Source of the DNA: Camarhynchus parvulus
Taxonomy: Eukaryota; Chordata; Aves; Passeriformes; Thraupidae
Direction of reading: 5' to 3'
DNA length: 64,000 nt
Assembly: GCF_901933205.1 (NCBI RefSeq)
Contig: NC_044585.1
Location: forward strand, 3,658,001-3,722,000
A program made the position numbers and the translations under genes. Shown here piece by piece: positions 46,001-61,000 of the stretch (its first letter is position 1; each line of letters starts with the position of its first letter). The notes below the pieces were generated by a model that was not told the origin of the DNA, searched no databases, and saw only the letters and a program-made list of their open reading frames with translations.

Positions 46001-49000
46001 TGTTTCAGTTTGAGCTGTCTGCTGGCTGCACCTTTTCAGGCTGCCTTTTCTTCTGGTCTGCATCTGAGCTGCAGATGAATTACAGGAATCTGACAGGAGG
46101 GTAGGTAATTTCTTCCAACTAATGGCAGGATGGGCTGGATTTACAATTTGTGTTCTGGCCTAAGTTTTGAAAGTAGAACATTTCCATTTAAAGCAGAAAT
46201 TTTATTCATTTACTTGAACAAGAGCTCAATTCTGCCACTGGTCTTTTTAATATATTTTCTAAAAGCTGCTTAAGTCATAGGGTGGTTGGAGCTCTACTTC
46301 CAAGAAACCTATTGAGTTTATCTAAAAAACTGAAACCAACACCTCAGCAAACTTTTATTGGATTAGTAAGTTGAATTAGTTTAGAAAGGGGTGATCAGCA
46401 GGCCAAGTTCCAGGAGCAGCCTGGGTTTGCATGCTGGGGAAGGGAGGATCCCTGGGCCTTCCCCTTACACTGGCTGTGTGTGATGGTGTCAGCTCTGCTG
46501 GAGCTACAGCCAGAGCACTCCAGGGGTTTGCAGTCCATCCACAGAAGTGCAGTGAGTAGTTACTGATAAATAGTTCCTGAAATCACTTCACACAGGCTGT
46601 ATTTGCACACCCTTTTACCAGCCCCAGGCTTGGGGTGGTACTAGTGCCTGTTAGTTGTGACCAGTTAGTTGGCCACAAGCTCTGGTATAAACTCTCCAGC
46701 TTGGGTCTCAGTGGTTGGGAAAGGAAGCCACAGTTCTTGCTGCAGCTGCTCGTGCAGACCACATCTCACACTGCAGTGTCTTGTCTTTGTTTAGACATTT
46801 GCTGATAGTGGTCAGAGCTGGGTGCATGTGCTGCTGTACTGGGCAAGGCTCACTGGTTTGGCTGTCAGTGCTCCAGTTCTGGCACAGAGAGGATTCAGGG
46901 TGGCTGCCACCACCTGATTCCAGCAGCAGTTCTGGCTGTCACAGGATGAGTCCTTGCTCAGTTTGTCTCTGCAGCCTGGGCTAGCCAGAAGCAACTGCAG
47001 CTGGGAGGTTGCCTTTACTTTTTGGGAGCACCCACACAAATTTGTGAATCAGTGCTACAAATGCAAAGTTTTGCTAATTTCAAGGGGCAATTTTGATCTG
47101 AAAGTAGAGAGAAGCTTCAAAATTTTAATGGCTATTGTCTTTACTGTAATTTACTGTGCCACATATTAATATTAGTTTGGACATTCCTTTTGTTAAGCAG
47201 TGACACAAGACATGACTTGCACCAATACCTTGATATGAGAAAGCACAAGGCTTTAAACATTTGTACATTAAGGAGGGAGCTGAGTGATTTTACTGACCAT
47301 GCAATCTGAACTTTCTGTAAGCAGGTCTGGGCAATGTGAAGTAAAAATCCCAGTGGCTGCTCTGTACTGATACTCCAGCAGTTGTTAGGTCTGGAAAATT
47401 ACTTACCTTTTGTGACTTGAAGTTTTGTGTATCTTAAATAACAATCTTCCCCTGCTTCACAAGAAAGCTGAGCACTTTTATGTATCCTGTGTTCTAACCA
47501 CCATCTTGACATATTGATTAAATTTTGGAAAACTTTTAGGTGTCATCTCAAAATGTCTTAGACAGTAAGCCAAACTATTTTACATGCTTTCTATGTATGT
47601 GAGCTGGAGAACGTGAGGATTTTAAGAGCATATAATTGCACTTTGAGTTTTTAAGGTCTCATTTTGAATGTAGTCTTTGTATTTTATTGCTTTTGTAGTC
47701 TCTGATATTTTTGCATTTAAAGGCATTGATTGGAACCTGTTAATAAATGTCTTTTACCTGGAAGTCAATGTTTGCCTTTACCTGTTCATGATTTTCCTAT
47801 TTCTGATAAGGCTCTTCCATTTTGCTGAGAAAAATCAAAATGGGAATTCCTGCCATCAGTGTCTGGGGCTCCCCACACCTTCTGCAGTCAAACTCCAGGG
47901 CAGTGAGAAGTCCTAGCAAGGCTCCAGCAAGTGTTCTTGATGCAGGTCCTGTAGAGCACTGCAAATATTTCTTTTGAAAGGCTGTTTAATAGGATAAATA
48001 TACCCAGGCTCCCCATTCCTCGGCAGTTACTCATAAGGTAAAACTGTCATGCCAGGGATTGGGTTACTGCCTTAAGCTGTCTCCCTCTATGTGAACTGGA
48101 GCTGCATTTACTCCTGGAGGTGCTGGGGAGAAGACTTATTTGAACCTAATGAGATTTTTAAGGTTTGCCTTCAGGGGTTTTTCAAAGAGGTGTCTCAGAT
48201 GAGGCTGCAGGCTCAAACTGCAGTTCTGGAAATGCAATTCATTTCCCCTCACTCTCTCAGGGGACAGCAAAAATCAAGGATTTGAATTCAGCATCTTAGA
48301 GGTATTAAGAAAAAAGGGCTGGAGAATGGTGTGTGATTCTGCCAGTGAGAGGTCTGCAGTTTGTCTGATGCCAAGTGAGACATGGTTAGCATATAAAGTT
48401 CATCTCACTGAGAGCTGCCCTTAGGGGTATCTTCATTTTTATTTCTATTTGCCAGTCCCCTAGGAATCTTCTGCTTAAACCAGGAAAACTTGCAGCACTT
48501 ATTCGATAAATAGAGGCAGGGGGGAAATAGGGAGGTGCAGATACCTGTTCTGTGCAGCTGCAGCAGAAGAAATTCTGTAGTTTGTCCTCAGATATCTCAT
48601 CCTGATTCCCCAGCGTGCTGTGTCTGGGCTGCCAGGGACATGTGGCATCAGAGATGCTGGGGGAGATGGGACTCTGTGGCTGAATGCATTTGCTGTGTGC
48701 TGGCTGGGTGAGGAATCCTGTCTCCAGTGCTACTCACTTTCCAGATGTCTCATGCAAGAAGCACAGCTACAGGCAGTGTGTGGTTTGATACATGTGTAGA
48801 TGTGGCTTTCAGCTGTTGAAAATGAAAGGCTGATATCTGAGGCATTTGAAGTATCTTTCTTCAGTTATGCTTCCATTTCCTCCCCAGCAGTAGATGAGAT
48901 GTGGAAGAAAATTGACCACCATCCTTTTGATCTACTCACTGTCTTGATAATGCTGTGATTTGCTGTGTCAGCATGGCTTAATAATCCTCAGTTGTTGAGG

Positions 49001-52000
49001 AGATGAACTGCATATGGAAATCCTTTCTCCAGAGGAAAGCAAATTTAGATTTCTCTAAATTGCCTCATTAAAAAAAAAAGGAAAAGATAAATTCTAAACC
49101 GCTTATGAATAGTGGAAAATTATTTACTGCTTGAGGAAGAATTAGCATTGAAAAGCTGCTTGATGTCGGTTGGCAAATGTGAATTTGTCGATGCCTTGTC
49201 GTGTAGGTTTTTTCAGAATTAATCCATGATGTGCTCTGCTTCACTGTGTCACCTTAATCCAAGAGCATTTTTGAAATGCACAGGAAAGGGGAAGTGAACA
49301 AAGTATGCTTTGATATGCATGGGAAGATACATCTAAATACATATAAATATATATTTTTCTTTTTAGTAACTTCACTTTACCTATTTAAAGGGGTTGAGTC
49401 CAGCTCAAATTCCTAGAAAGGGGTGTTGATGTGTGCATCAGTACAAAGGGGCCCTGGTGTTCCCCATTGCTGCTGCAGACTGTAGAGCAGTGCTGTGCTC
49501 TCTGGGCTGGTGTTGCTGCTCTGTGTCAGACAGAGCTGGGCTGTGGGAAGCTGAAGAATGTGCCCCTGGCTGCTCAGAGGCCGTTGTGCTGCAGGATGCT
49601 GCGTCTGCAGGCAGCGAGTGCTGACACGCAGCGATGCGAAGGAGCCTGCCCCGGAGCCCCTGGAATGCCTGAGATCCTCTGGGCCCACGGAGCTGTGGGC
49701 TGGGGAGATAGCACAGGAATGTGCACTGTAGAACTTGGAATTTTCAGTGCAGCTTGAACTGGTAAATGGGGCTCAGCCTAAGCATTTGTCCTGCTCTTCT
49801 ACCTTGCTGCTTTGGTGGTAGAAGGGATGTTTTGTGAGTGGTTCAATGCATTGGACATCAGCATGAGAGTTCTTGTCCTGAGCTGTTGAAATGACCAGCA
49901 GAGCTTTGCTTTTGCTGGGAATTACCTTGAAGCAAAGCAGTTGGTATTAAAGAGCTGCTTGTACATACCTAACTGATGTGCAGAGAGGTGTGGAGGATTT
50001 GTAGACCAGAATCCCAAGGACCTCTTAGTTAATAATGATCTTTGGCAAAAGTGAGGAAAGGGAGAGAGGAGCAAACTAATGTCCCTGGACCTCCAGGTGT
50101 CTTGGAGTGCTTTTTAGCGTAAAGGTGTCTGATGTGGCATCATTCTTTAACTGTCCCTCCTCCACAGGAAAATCTTTGTAGAAAACCCACCTGAATGCAA
50201 ACAGCAATGTCCTCCCATATGGAGAGGATGTGGTTTGAGTAGCCCTCAGGACTAAATGTGATTTTTTCAATCGAGTGTGTAATTTTTGGGTTGGCCAGGT
50301 GGTTGGCCAGGTTACCTGAGCCTGTGGTGGACCAGCTGTGCTTATGCTGAGGTGCCCTGTGCTGCAGTGCACAGGGATTTAGAGCTTTCTTGGCTATGTA
50401 ACTGCTCCAGAGTAGCCATGATAAGCAGGAGTGTCCAGGTTGGTGGTGTTCCAGCAGGTGTCCCTTTTGCACCCTCCTGAGAAGCACTCTGTGAATAGAG
50501 TGGAAAATACAGATTTCTATATGCACAGCCCATAGATAGCTGACCCCTACCGAGTCTTTGGAAACTGGAGTGATTCTGCTCCGTGCACGTCTCTGAGTTG
50601 ACATTTTGTCTGTGGGTTCTGTTAGTGGCTTGTTTTAGTGAGAGTGGAGAGAGGGGTGATCCTCGGGAGGCGCAGTGGTTTGAAGGTCCATTATAACTAT
50701 GTCTGGTTTACTTTACTGCTACAAAATGGTTAAATCTATTCTCTTGAGATAACTAAATGTATGATCTTCGTCCTTGGGAGGTTGTGTCTCCTAGAGCTGT
50801 GTCCGTGGTGCTCCAGAGAGTATTTGGGGCTGTGGTGAGGTCAGTGTGTGTGGCTGTTTCCGGAGTTCTGGGCGGTGGCTGCTGTGAAATTCGCCTCTCC
50901 GTGGGGAGGTGCAGCACACGTGGCACCGCCGGGAGTTCCTGTGTGCCTGAAACAGGGACAGGCTCCCGGCTCTTGCGGGGCTGAGCAGGTGAGGTGGAGG
51001 CACTGCCAGGCTGGGCACTGCCGTGGGTTTCGTCGCTGTCCCTGTGAGGTGTTGGTGGTGCCCTCTGATGGATGGTGCCGGTGGGCACTGGCCCGAGTCA
51101 CTGCCTTGTGTTGGCACAGTCAGCTGCTTCCTACGGGCTGATTCACACGTCCTGCAGCACTGTCCCTCAGGGGTCACCTTGGGCTGGAACACTTCATTAC
51201 CCAGTAAATCGATCGAGACTTTAATATTTCTATTTAAGCATTTAATATTCCATTTAAGGAGCAATCACTGTTGTGAACTCAGTGTGTGACGAGAGGTGCA
51301 ACACAAGCACAGCATCCCTGTCACAGTTCATCAGGTTACAGATGCTGGTCCCTTTTGCAAAAGAGAGAGTGATGCATCTTTTTCTCTTAATAAAACTCCA
51401 TTCTTTCCCATCATCTCTTATCTCATATTGTCTTCTGGTAGTTGTACAAATCCTAAATGAATGCACGGTGCTTTGGGACCTCTTGGGATGAAGTGCTTAA
51501 TGGAAAACAAAATGTTAATCCCTTTGGTTAATTTTTGGTTGGGCTTTGAATAATAGCCTCAAGTCAGGCTCTGGAGCTCCTTGGGCTGACCTCCAGGGGG
51601 GCGACCTGCAGCCCGTGCCCGTGGACCGGGGAGTCGCTTCCCTCTGGCAGGGTGATGTCCGTGGGGTGGGACGGTGCCGCTGCCCCTCTCACCCTGCCCT
51701 CGCCCGGGACGTTCTGCTGCTGCTGTTGGGCCCTTTAAACGGGCGCAATTTCCCATTTCAGCAGAGTTTCAGGGAGCTGTGGTTGCTGATGAGATTGGAT
51801 CCGGGAACAGCGACGGGGAGGGACGCGAATGGGGAAGACCTTCCCTCTGTCACGGTTGTGAGTTGGAGGAGCGGGGGCGCAGGGAAGGGAGGACAGGGGA
51901 TTGCAGGATTTGGGGGCGAGCAAGCACTGGGAGAAGTCCTTTCGCATCGGGAAACCGGTGTGTGAGCGCCTTTCCTGTCCCGCCGCCTTGGGGTGGTGCC

Positions 52001-55000
52001 TTCGTGCAGCAGCTTCGATATCAGTTGTAAAGCTGGAGTTTAGTTTGAGTAACCCGAGTAATTCCTCTCCGGCCTTTTCTCCTCCCTCCGTTTTCCGTTC
52101 CTCGGCTTTGCCTTGTTTGCTCAAGTCAGGAAGGGGGAGGGCATGGGGGCGGTTAATCATTAACCTTAACTCCTTCACAGCCATGGGGCTCAGTGCTCCT
52201 GGCATTTCCAGACCTCCCTGCTTCCGCAGACCTGTAAAAGTGAATCATTGCGTGTAGCCGAGCTCACTGTGTGTGTGCCAGCAGCAAAAGGCAATGGGTG
52301 TCTGTCCCATGGATCAGCAGCACAGAGAGGAGCCGAGCAGGGCAGTGTCTGTGGTGAGATGGTTGCGGCTGCCGGTCCTGCACTGAGGGCTGGAGGTGGA
52401 GGGTGGAAAAATGGTTTGCGTCCCCTCTGCAGGGCCGGAGGAGCCCAACACCCTGACGGGATTTTCACTTCCTGGTGGAGTTTGAATTGCCTTTGTCATT
52501 GGAGGGGAGAAGCAAAAACCACTCCTTCTAGGCAAGCACTTCTCTGGGAGGTGGTGTGCGTGAAACCTCCAGTCACAGGACCTGCCTGACTGTAGGAATT
52601 GCGGTTCATCGGCAGTTCCCTGGAGGTATGTGCCTTTCACTCTGCAATCCACCAGCTGTTCCTTTGCTTGAAAAGAAGATGCAGTTCATTTTTCCCCAGC
52701 TGCGGAATACTTGTCTCCCTTCAGAGAATCTGCTTCTGGGATATTTTGGTCCCTTTAGGAAGACAGATCCTGTGACTTTAATGGTTTGGAGCATCTTTGG
52801 TGTATAGAAATAATTTAACACAGCATTTAATTTGCTAATGGCTGTATTCTGCTCTCTGAGTGCAGGACTGCTTATTTTTCCTTTTGTGATGCTTTGGTTT
52901 TTTTTGAAAAGAGTGAATATAAAAGCAGCACCTTCCTCATCTTGTAATTCAATAATAGTGTCCTCTTCCAATACATTTTCCTGAAGGCTTGCTAAGTGCA
53001 TTGGCTGCTGTGGAGTGCTGTGCTCAGGAAGTGGCTCAGGGCTGGCAGGTGCTGCCTGGGGAGCTGTGGGCAGCCATTAGTGTGAGCAGTTGCTTGGTTG
53101 CTATTCTGGTGCCACCAGCTCCTTGTGACCTGGTGGGGGACACTGCAGGGTGGCCACACTCAGGCTGAGCTCCTGTGCCCAAACCTGAGTGTCAGGTACC
53201 TGCTGTGTGCAGGAGAAGGAGTCTGCTGAGTCTCTCTGGGGACAGCTGGGTCTGTGCAGGGGCAAGGGAGATCCAGGGGGGTTCACAATATCCCCTCCCA
53301 ATGCTGCTGAAGTATGTTCCTGTTTTCTGGCTGAATTCCATATCTCCAAAGGGACCTGCCCAGTGTGTCCTGGTGCTGTTACATGGAGGGTGCTGATGTC
53401 TCCACTGAACTCCTCTCTAGCAGCCTCTCAGAGGTGTGCACTGTGCTGCTGCCCCAGTGGAAAGCTGGGCACGTGGCCAGGGAGGCTTTCTTTGGAAAGT
53501 GAGCGCAGCACAGACCTGCAGGCGCTCACTGGAGTTTCCCCTGCAGGAACTGCAATGGGCTCTGCAGGATGGGCACACGGGCTGGAACGTCCAGCAGGTC
53601 AGGATTTGCCTTTGAGTCACCCCAGAGGAATGGAGGGTTGGGAATGGGCAGAGGATACATTTGCAGGGAGAAATCCAGAAGTCTGGGAATACAGTTTTGT
53701 GCCTAAGCTCTGATGAGACTGTGAGATTTTTGAGATGTGTGTGTGATGTGGGTCCTCTGCCTGGCATGAGTGACAGTGTTTCTAGCTGGTGGAGGTTTTC
53801 CTTCTCTTGAGGAATTTGTGAGCAGTCTCCACCCATCTAGTTAAGAATTGTTTCCAGAAGAAATGGCGTTTACCTGGCAGCCTCTGGAAACTTGTTAACT
53901 GTTTGTATGATGTACTGAGAGGGGTTTTTGTCAGGAGAACTGAAATACATCCTTGTGGTTCCCTGATGGACTGATTGGAACGTTTCATGCTTCTTCCACT
54001 ACCTTTGACTCTGCAGAAGACACCTCCTGAGATCTTGTTTCCTGCAGAAAGCAGTGCCTGCGGCCACAGTAAATGACTCTGTGATGATGTGGGGCCTGTA
54101 ATTAGTCTGTGTCAATATCCTGTTGGAGTAGATCTCTGGACGGGCTTGCCTAGGTTGCACTTCTGCAGGGTTCAGTGAGACTACTGGTTCCTGTTGTTGG
54201 GTGTTTTTCCAGTTAAGGCAAAAATCTGAGACTGACACAGCTTTTCTGGCTGCTTTGCTACATTTTGGTGTTTTCTTTGTAGTACAAGTTTGATTAATTT
54301 GTTCATTCCTGAGCAGCAGTAGCGTTTTTTAGGGCATTTGGTAGATTACCCAAAATGAAAAGTCCTCCCAAAAAACTTCTGACACAGATACATTAAATGA
54401 GAAGAAAGAGACAAAGCTCTAGTCCAGGTTTTCACCATTGTGTTGGGTTTTTTTGCTTTCCTGCAGACGCCTTACTGGCAGACCTGGAATCAACCACCTC
54501 GCATATCTCCAAACGCCCAGTATTTCTCACGGAGGAAACTCCTTACTCCTACCCAACTGGGAACCACACGTACCAGGAGATTGCTGTGCCACCGCCGGTG
54601 CCCCCACCACCTTCCAGTGACGCCCTGAATGGCACCGTGATCGACCCCTCAGAGCAGTGGCAGCCCAACACACCCAGATACGGCCACCAGCAGGTGAGTG
54701 GGGTGTGGCTGGGAAGGGTGCTTGTTTCATAAGTGCAGGATCTCTCAGCAAAGTAAGGAGGAGGCAATAGGGAGAAATGAGGATGAATTTGGCTATGGAG
54801 CAGGGAAAAGGGGGGAGCTGGGAGTTTTTATTAGAATTAACTGGTTGATGCAAATGGCAGAAAAGAATTTGAAAGCCATGGTCACTGTGCTGACAAAATG
54901 GTGGTGTGATGAGATTAGTGTTAGTCATCTGTCTTGAGCCTGTGGAAGGCAGACTGGGGGTTTCCCGCACAAAGCTGTGACTCATAGGCAGGTCTGAAGT

Positions 55001-58000
55001 AAGGGGAAAACTGTTCCTGGTGTAGCTCATGTGATGGAGACTGGCTTGATTAAAGAGCAGATCATTTATTTTGTTCTGCCTTGTCAATGCATGGGTTTGT
55101 AATGCAGTAGTGTACATATTTGTTTTGTATTCTCTGTTTCCAATGCAAATCTTGTTTCCACAGCCTCAGTCCCAGTCTCCTATATACAGCTCTAGTGCCA
55201 AAAGCTCCAGTGCCTCCGTTCCTAGAGACGGGCTCAACTCTCCTAGTCCCCGTGCCAGTGAAGAGGAACACGTCTACAGGTATCCTGTCCCTTTTAAGAG
55301 ATAAGCCTGACTCACAATTTGAGCTTGCTGAGGGTCAAGCTGCCTTCTATAAGTGGAAACAAACACTGCTCTCCGTGTGTGTTATATTGCTTTGTGTCAG
55401 TTTTGATTGCCTCTTTTGTAACATGCCACTGTAACTTTCATACTTGCTTCAAACTTTGACCTGGCCCTTGGGCTTGCTCAGCTGCAGGAGGTTAAGGATC
55501 CATCAGACACAGCAGGATCTGGATTGTGTTGTGAAGGATATGATCCAGACGCAAGTGACAAATTCACCCCCCTGCTGAAGAGCGCAAAAGTTCTTCAGGG
55601 GGTGGATGGCCTTAGGGTTATTTTTCCCTGGGAACTCAGTACTTGTAGCCTGGAGTGTTGTACAGGGACTTGAGTTTTCAGGTAAATTCAAGCTTCTTAA
55701 AAGTTCCATCTCAGTAGGTGGTTGACAGATAACAAGTTCACACTTGCAAAGGCAGCTGCTCTCCGTCTGAGATGCTGGAGGAGTAGCCTGCACAGTAGGA
55801 CAGACCTTTCTGCTGACATAGGGATGAGTGATGCAGAGGCTGTCAGAAATTCATCCTTTTTACGCTTTGGAGACTGATGTTTCTTTGGAGTCATAATCTA
55901 ACCACGCCAACTCTTTCTGCTGAGCGGGAAGTTGCTTCCAACCAGAACTAATTCTGGTTAGAGCTCAGCTCCTCTCTGGGCAGCCTAGCCAGAGGTGGTC
56001 CAATGGAGATGGTAATTGCAATTTTTTTCAGATGACTTCATGCAATTAGTATTAAATGAAGGTAATTAGAGCCCTAAGTCCTCTTGAACAAGGGTCTGCC
56101 ATGGCTTGGTTCTGGTGTGAATTGTAGCTGGTGTGTTGGTTTGGCGTGAAGTGTGTTCTCCTCAGATTGCAGTTGTGGATCTTGTTTTTCAACCTGAAGA
56201 GAAGGATAACTTCCGTTATGGAATTCATAATTGTCACTGGTGTTACAGGTGTCAGAGTCCTTAACCTGCTAGATACTTTTTGAGCATGATGTGGTCCTGT
56301 GCACAAGGCAGAAGTTCCCATTTTGGATTGGAAAATATCTTTTTGATAAAATAAGAACCTCTAGAGCATTAAAAGTTATTTCTTCATTTGTAAAACCAGG
56401 AGAAAAAAATGTTCTTGCCATTGACAATGGAAAGACTGTTACTACAGTGTATTCACTATAAAAATCACTGCATTGAGGTGAAGTTCTGCTTTGGAACAGT
56501 TTGCAGTTCTGCGTGGTAAATGATATCACCCATATAAGACTAGCAGTAATTACAGCCAGTGGTTTATACATGCATGTATGTTTAACACAGTAGAAAATAA
56601 TACCGAGTTACTTTCTTATGAATTGAATTAGAGTTCCCCAAATTAAAGGTGTGAGGACTTGGGGAGACCTTGAGTGTTGCAAGAGGCTATGACATATCCT
56701 ACTGCTTCTCAGTTTCTGCCACTAACCTGAGGCTTGTGCTTTGCCTCTGTCTCCAGTCTGTGCTAGCCCTGCATCCCCTTGCTCAGGGAGGAGGAGGTTG
56801 CTGCTTGGTGTGGTGTCAGCAGAAACAAGTCATTTTCCCGTACATGAGCTAATGGTTCTGCTGCTGTTCTGTGCATTTTGGATCTACAGACAGTTAACTC
56901 TTTCCTACAGGGCTGGGCAGCACGTAGTCCTAAAATCAGAGGCCCTGTCCATCAATGCTGTTTTTGTAATTTACAAGAATAGCAGTGGCTGTGTTTAGTC
57001 GTGTCACAAAGCATGTGTCTTCTTTACCCCCAGAGCTAAAAGCATCAGCCTGAAAAGACCACAACACATGTGTAAACTTTGGGAACCTAATGAGCTTCCC
57101 TCCATCCTTCTGCTGTATCTTAATGCAGAAGTTTCACATTTCCCTTTTATCTTCAGTTTCCCAAACAAGCAGAAGTCTGCGGAACCATCTCCCACAATGA
57201 CCAGCTCCTCTCTGGGCAGCAACCTCTCAGAACTGGACAGACTCCTTCTGGAACTGAATGCTGTTCAACATACCCCTGCCAGTGGCTTCACAGCAGGTAA
57301 GGAATAGGAAGACATGTGGTATGAGTGGATAATTTGATTCTCAGAATAGTAGCTTGCTTTTTCTTTCCAACATCGTTAGTGAGGGAGACCCCTCCAGTCC
57401 TTAATCAAAGATTCATTTAGTGAGGGTGGGATCTCCTGAGGTCTGAGCTGCAGCACCCTTCTCAAAGCAAGACCAACTTCAAAACTGCCTCTAATTAAAA
57501 TTTCAAAGTTAGAGGTTGTTCAGGCCCTTGCCCTGTTAAGTTTTTAATATCCTCAAAGATGGATGTTCCACAAGATTTCTGGACAATGTTTTGTACTAGC
57601 CTGTGATTAGCAGATGTGTGTGTGTGGAATGGGTCTCTGAATGGCTCTTTTCTGCTCCTCTTTCTTCAGATGAGGCTGGCAGAAGCCCATCACTGCCCAA
57701 CGTGGCTGGCCCTCACTATGTTGTCCCAGAGAACAGCAGCTCAGGGGGAGGGAAGGCTGCACCCCCAACAAAAGAAAAGCCAAAGCGAAATGGTGCCCGT
57801 GGGATTGAAGATGTGCGTCCCAGCGTGGAGAGCCTGCTGGATGAGCTGGAGAGCTCCGTGCCAAGTCCAGTGTGAGTAATGTTGTGGTGGTTGCAGGCTT
57901 GGGTGGGGTGGGGTGGGCTCCTGGGGGAATGGTGACTGTAGTGTAGGGGCAGCTGCTGCAGGACAATGATGGATGGAAGGTGGGCTTTGTCTAAAGGGTC

Positions 58001-61000
58001 AGAAGTCAGGTGGGTATTGGTGCTTTGTAATCTACTTGTGGATGGAAAAATGCATAAGTCATCCATTAGAGGTAGATTGTTCAAGCTCAGATTTACAGCT
58101 GACCACAAATACAAAATGAATGTTCAGGCATCATCTGTTTCTTAGCGGATGGGATGTGTGTGCACACGTGAGGCAGGATCTGCACGTGCTGGGGAAGCTG
58201 GGCCAGGTTGGGCTGTGCTGATGAAATTCCTCATGCTCTGCTTACTTGGGGGAACAGTGGGACTTCAGTCTAGGAGTGCCCTCCCATGTTTAAACACACT
58301 CTTCTTAAAATTTTATTTTAATTTTTCCCCCTGGCCAGGCCTGCAATCACTGTGAGCCAGGGCGAGGTGAGCAGCCCCCAGCGTGTCACGGCCAGTCAGC
58401 AGCAGACCCGAATTTCTGCTTCTTCAGCTACACGAGAACTGGATGAGCTGATGGCATCTCTCTCTGACTTCAAGGTACCCTGTCATGTCAACTTAATGCT
58501 TCATCTTGTCCCTACCCAGCCCAGTCTCTCTTGCCTGTTAACCACATTTGCTGACCTCGACTGGTCTCCAGAACACTTCCTTTACCTCTCATATTTGCTC
58601 TGATAAACTTCCTGTGGTGTATTTGTGCTTTCTGAGTGGGGCTGTAGGTGTCCTTGACTGCTATAAATTGTCATCACTGGCAGGGTAAGGCAGTTCTGGG
58701 ATCTGTTTTTCCTTCAGTTCTGCAGTTTGTCTGTTTGCCAAAGATAATGAGCTTTGTTACTGCTCGGTAGAGTGAATTATTTTGCTGTGCTACAATTTAA
58801 TGAGAAGGAGAGAGGCATGGGACACCACTCTGCTTTCTGACAGAGACCAGGCCCTTCTGTTCTGTGGGATGACTCCTCTCTGGAGTGTGTTTTTTCCTGA
58901 TGTGCTTTCCCTGAGGAGAATGGATATTCCAGGCATTTGGTGTGAGTACTGAAGCATTTACCTCAGACAGAAGGAGATTTCAGAGGTTTTATCTTAAAAC
59001 AAAATCTCTTATTCACCTCAACATGGGATTAAAGTTTCAGTTTCTTGTGGGGGCAAAGGACGGCGAGTACTATTCAGTGTCAGCATATGTACTTGAATAA
59101 CTTTTTCTTTATTCATGTGGGTGTGTTACCACTCCTGCACTAGATGATGAACTATGGAGGTTGTTCTCATGGGATTTCATTTACCCATACTGGTAAAATG
59201 AAAAATACTTCCTCACTTTCTACTTTCAGCTGCTTTGCTTATAGTTTTACTGAACTGTTGACTTGGATTTCTTCTGAGAGAGGTGGAGAAAGCAAATATG
59301 TCTTTGTTAGGTTTGCCTTTTTTACATACCTATCTGATTTCTGATCCTAAATCAGTTCCTAACTCTCTGTTTTATTCCTGTATGAAAGACTCTGCTGGAT
59401 GCTTGGGATTTCTTGTCTGTGCTGAACTCCATCCCCTCCTAGATGATACTAGGTGGGGCAGCCAGAGCTGAGCAGTGTTTTGTGAGGAGAGGTACAGAAC
59501 ATGTAGTGACAGCTTTTGCTGTTTGCTGTTCTTTCTGTGCTTGGTGGGTCCCATGGAGATCAGTACAATACCCAGAGTTGTGACAAGTGTTTGAGTTCAG
59601 AACCTAGCACTGAGCACACGTGTTCTGAGAAGCTTCACTTGCCCTGTGCTTGCTGGAATGGAATTCAGTCTGCCATTCCTGGCACATGCACCTAAATCAA
59701 TGAGAATCTGTGAGTTCCTCAGTATTTTCTCGAGACTTACTGTAGTGTGTGTTTAGTCAGTCGCAAATGTGGGCACCTTAGTGTTGCCTTTTTTCTCCTT
59801 CTGAGGTCCTAGGGTGTAGTGCAGGGTAGCCACAAGCTCTGTTCAGCCTGTTTGAAAGACTGCAGTGCTGTGAAGCTGGAGAGAGTTCCCACTTGTGCTT
59901 CTGGCATTCCGTGCCCTGCTCCTTCCGTGTGCTGAGGGAGCTGAGCGCTCTGGCCTTGTGCCCCTGCTGCTTTTATCAGGAACTAGCTCAGGCTGTGGCC
60001 CAGCCTTTGCTCCCAGGTGAGCTCTTGGCAGCTGACAATGACCTTGCCCAGCACAGGTTTCTTTGGTGAGAACAGGGAGTGGACATTTTTAAGTGTGGGT
60101 GTTCAGTACTTTGCACTCTTGAGAAGCTTTAGAATCTCCACTAAAACCCGTGTGATAGAGATGAGCTGCTGTGGCTAACACCACCTCCCTTCCTGGCTTA
60201 GTTTTCAGTTGACCTCAGAGACCAAATTGAAATGCAGCAAGATGTTAAGATTTGGGCTTTATTAAGCACAGCAATGGTATTTTTGTGAAGCATTGAGCTC
60301 ATCTGTTCCTAAACATTCTTCCTGGAACACAAGAAACATGGCTTCTGTGATCATTTCCCTTTTGCTAATGATGTCATTGACTGTTTTTAAGTTACTTTCC
60401 TTTTCTCCTGTTGTCCAGGTTGCTTCATTTTCCCTTCAGTCCTTTTTGTTTAGTTATACCTCTTCTGTTTGTGCCAGCTGGGAGTGTTAACTGGGCTGTA
60501 AAAATGTATTCTACTGTATACCAGTGTCAGAATATAAGGGAGACAAGGGGAGTCCTTGCAAAGGTGGAATATGAAAAGCTGCTCTTGGAGTATCAGACCT
60601 GTGTGTGACTGCAGGATATAGGATAAAACTCCAAATATGATGTGTAATTAGTTGGAATTTATAGAAGTTGCAATAGATGAGGATGGGAGGAGTGGAGGGC
60701 ACTGGTGCTTGATTTGCCTTGTACCCTTGAGTAAAAGGTGATGATACATTACCCTTTTATTATATTTTGCTCTCCCTAATTTGTTGCCCCTCTTTTTGCT
60801 TACAGAATCCATTTGATTTTGGTTATCTGGTTAATCAGTCATCAGGCACCGAGATTACTTAATGCACTTGTTTTTTACCCATTTCTGTGTAATGTGATGC
60901 CTGCTTACTGCATAGCTGGATACTTGTAGTTAACTGTGCTGTTATTGTAGAGTGCTCACCCATCGCTCTTATTTTGGAATTAGTATGGTTTCAGTATGTT

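Larger units (their letters stand above)
30627..54466 (+). other. PXN: PXN intron 1 (23.8 kb)
   Basis: A large first intron, as expected for a gene with a distant first exon. It contains a 25-base poly(T) run (37647), a 20-bp direct repeat (41091), a CAGA microsatellite (45577), a weak CpG cluster with a perfect HNF1 palindrome (51580-52165), and several chance open frames, the longest 235 codons at 43421-44128. No recognised exon or transposon was found. Confidence 0.8.
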
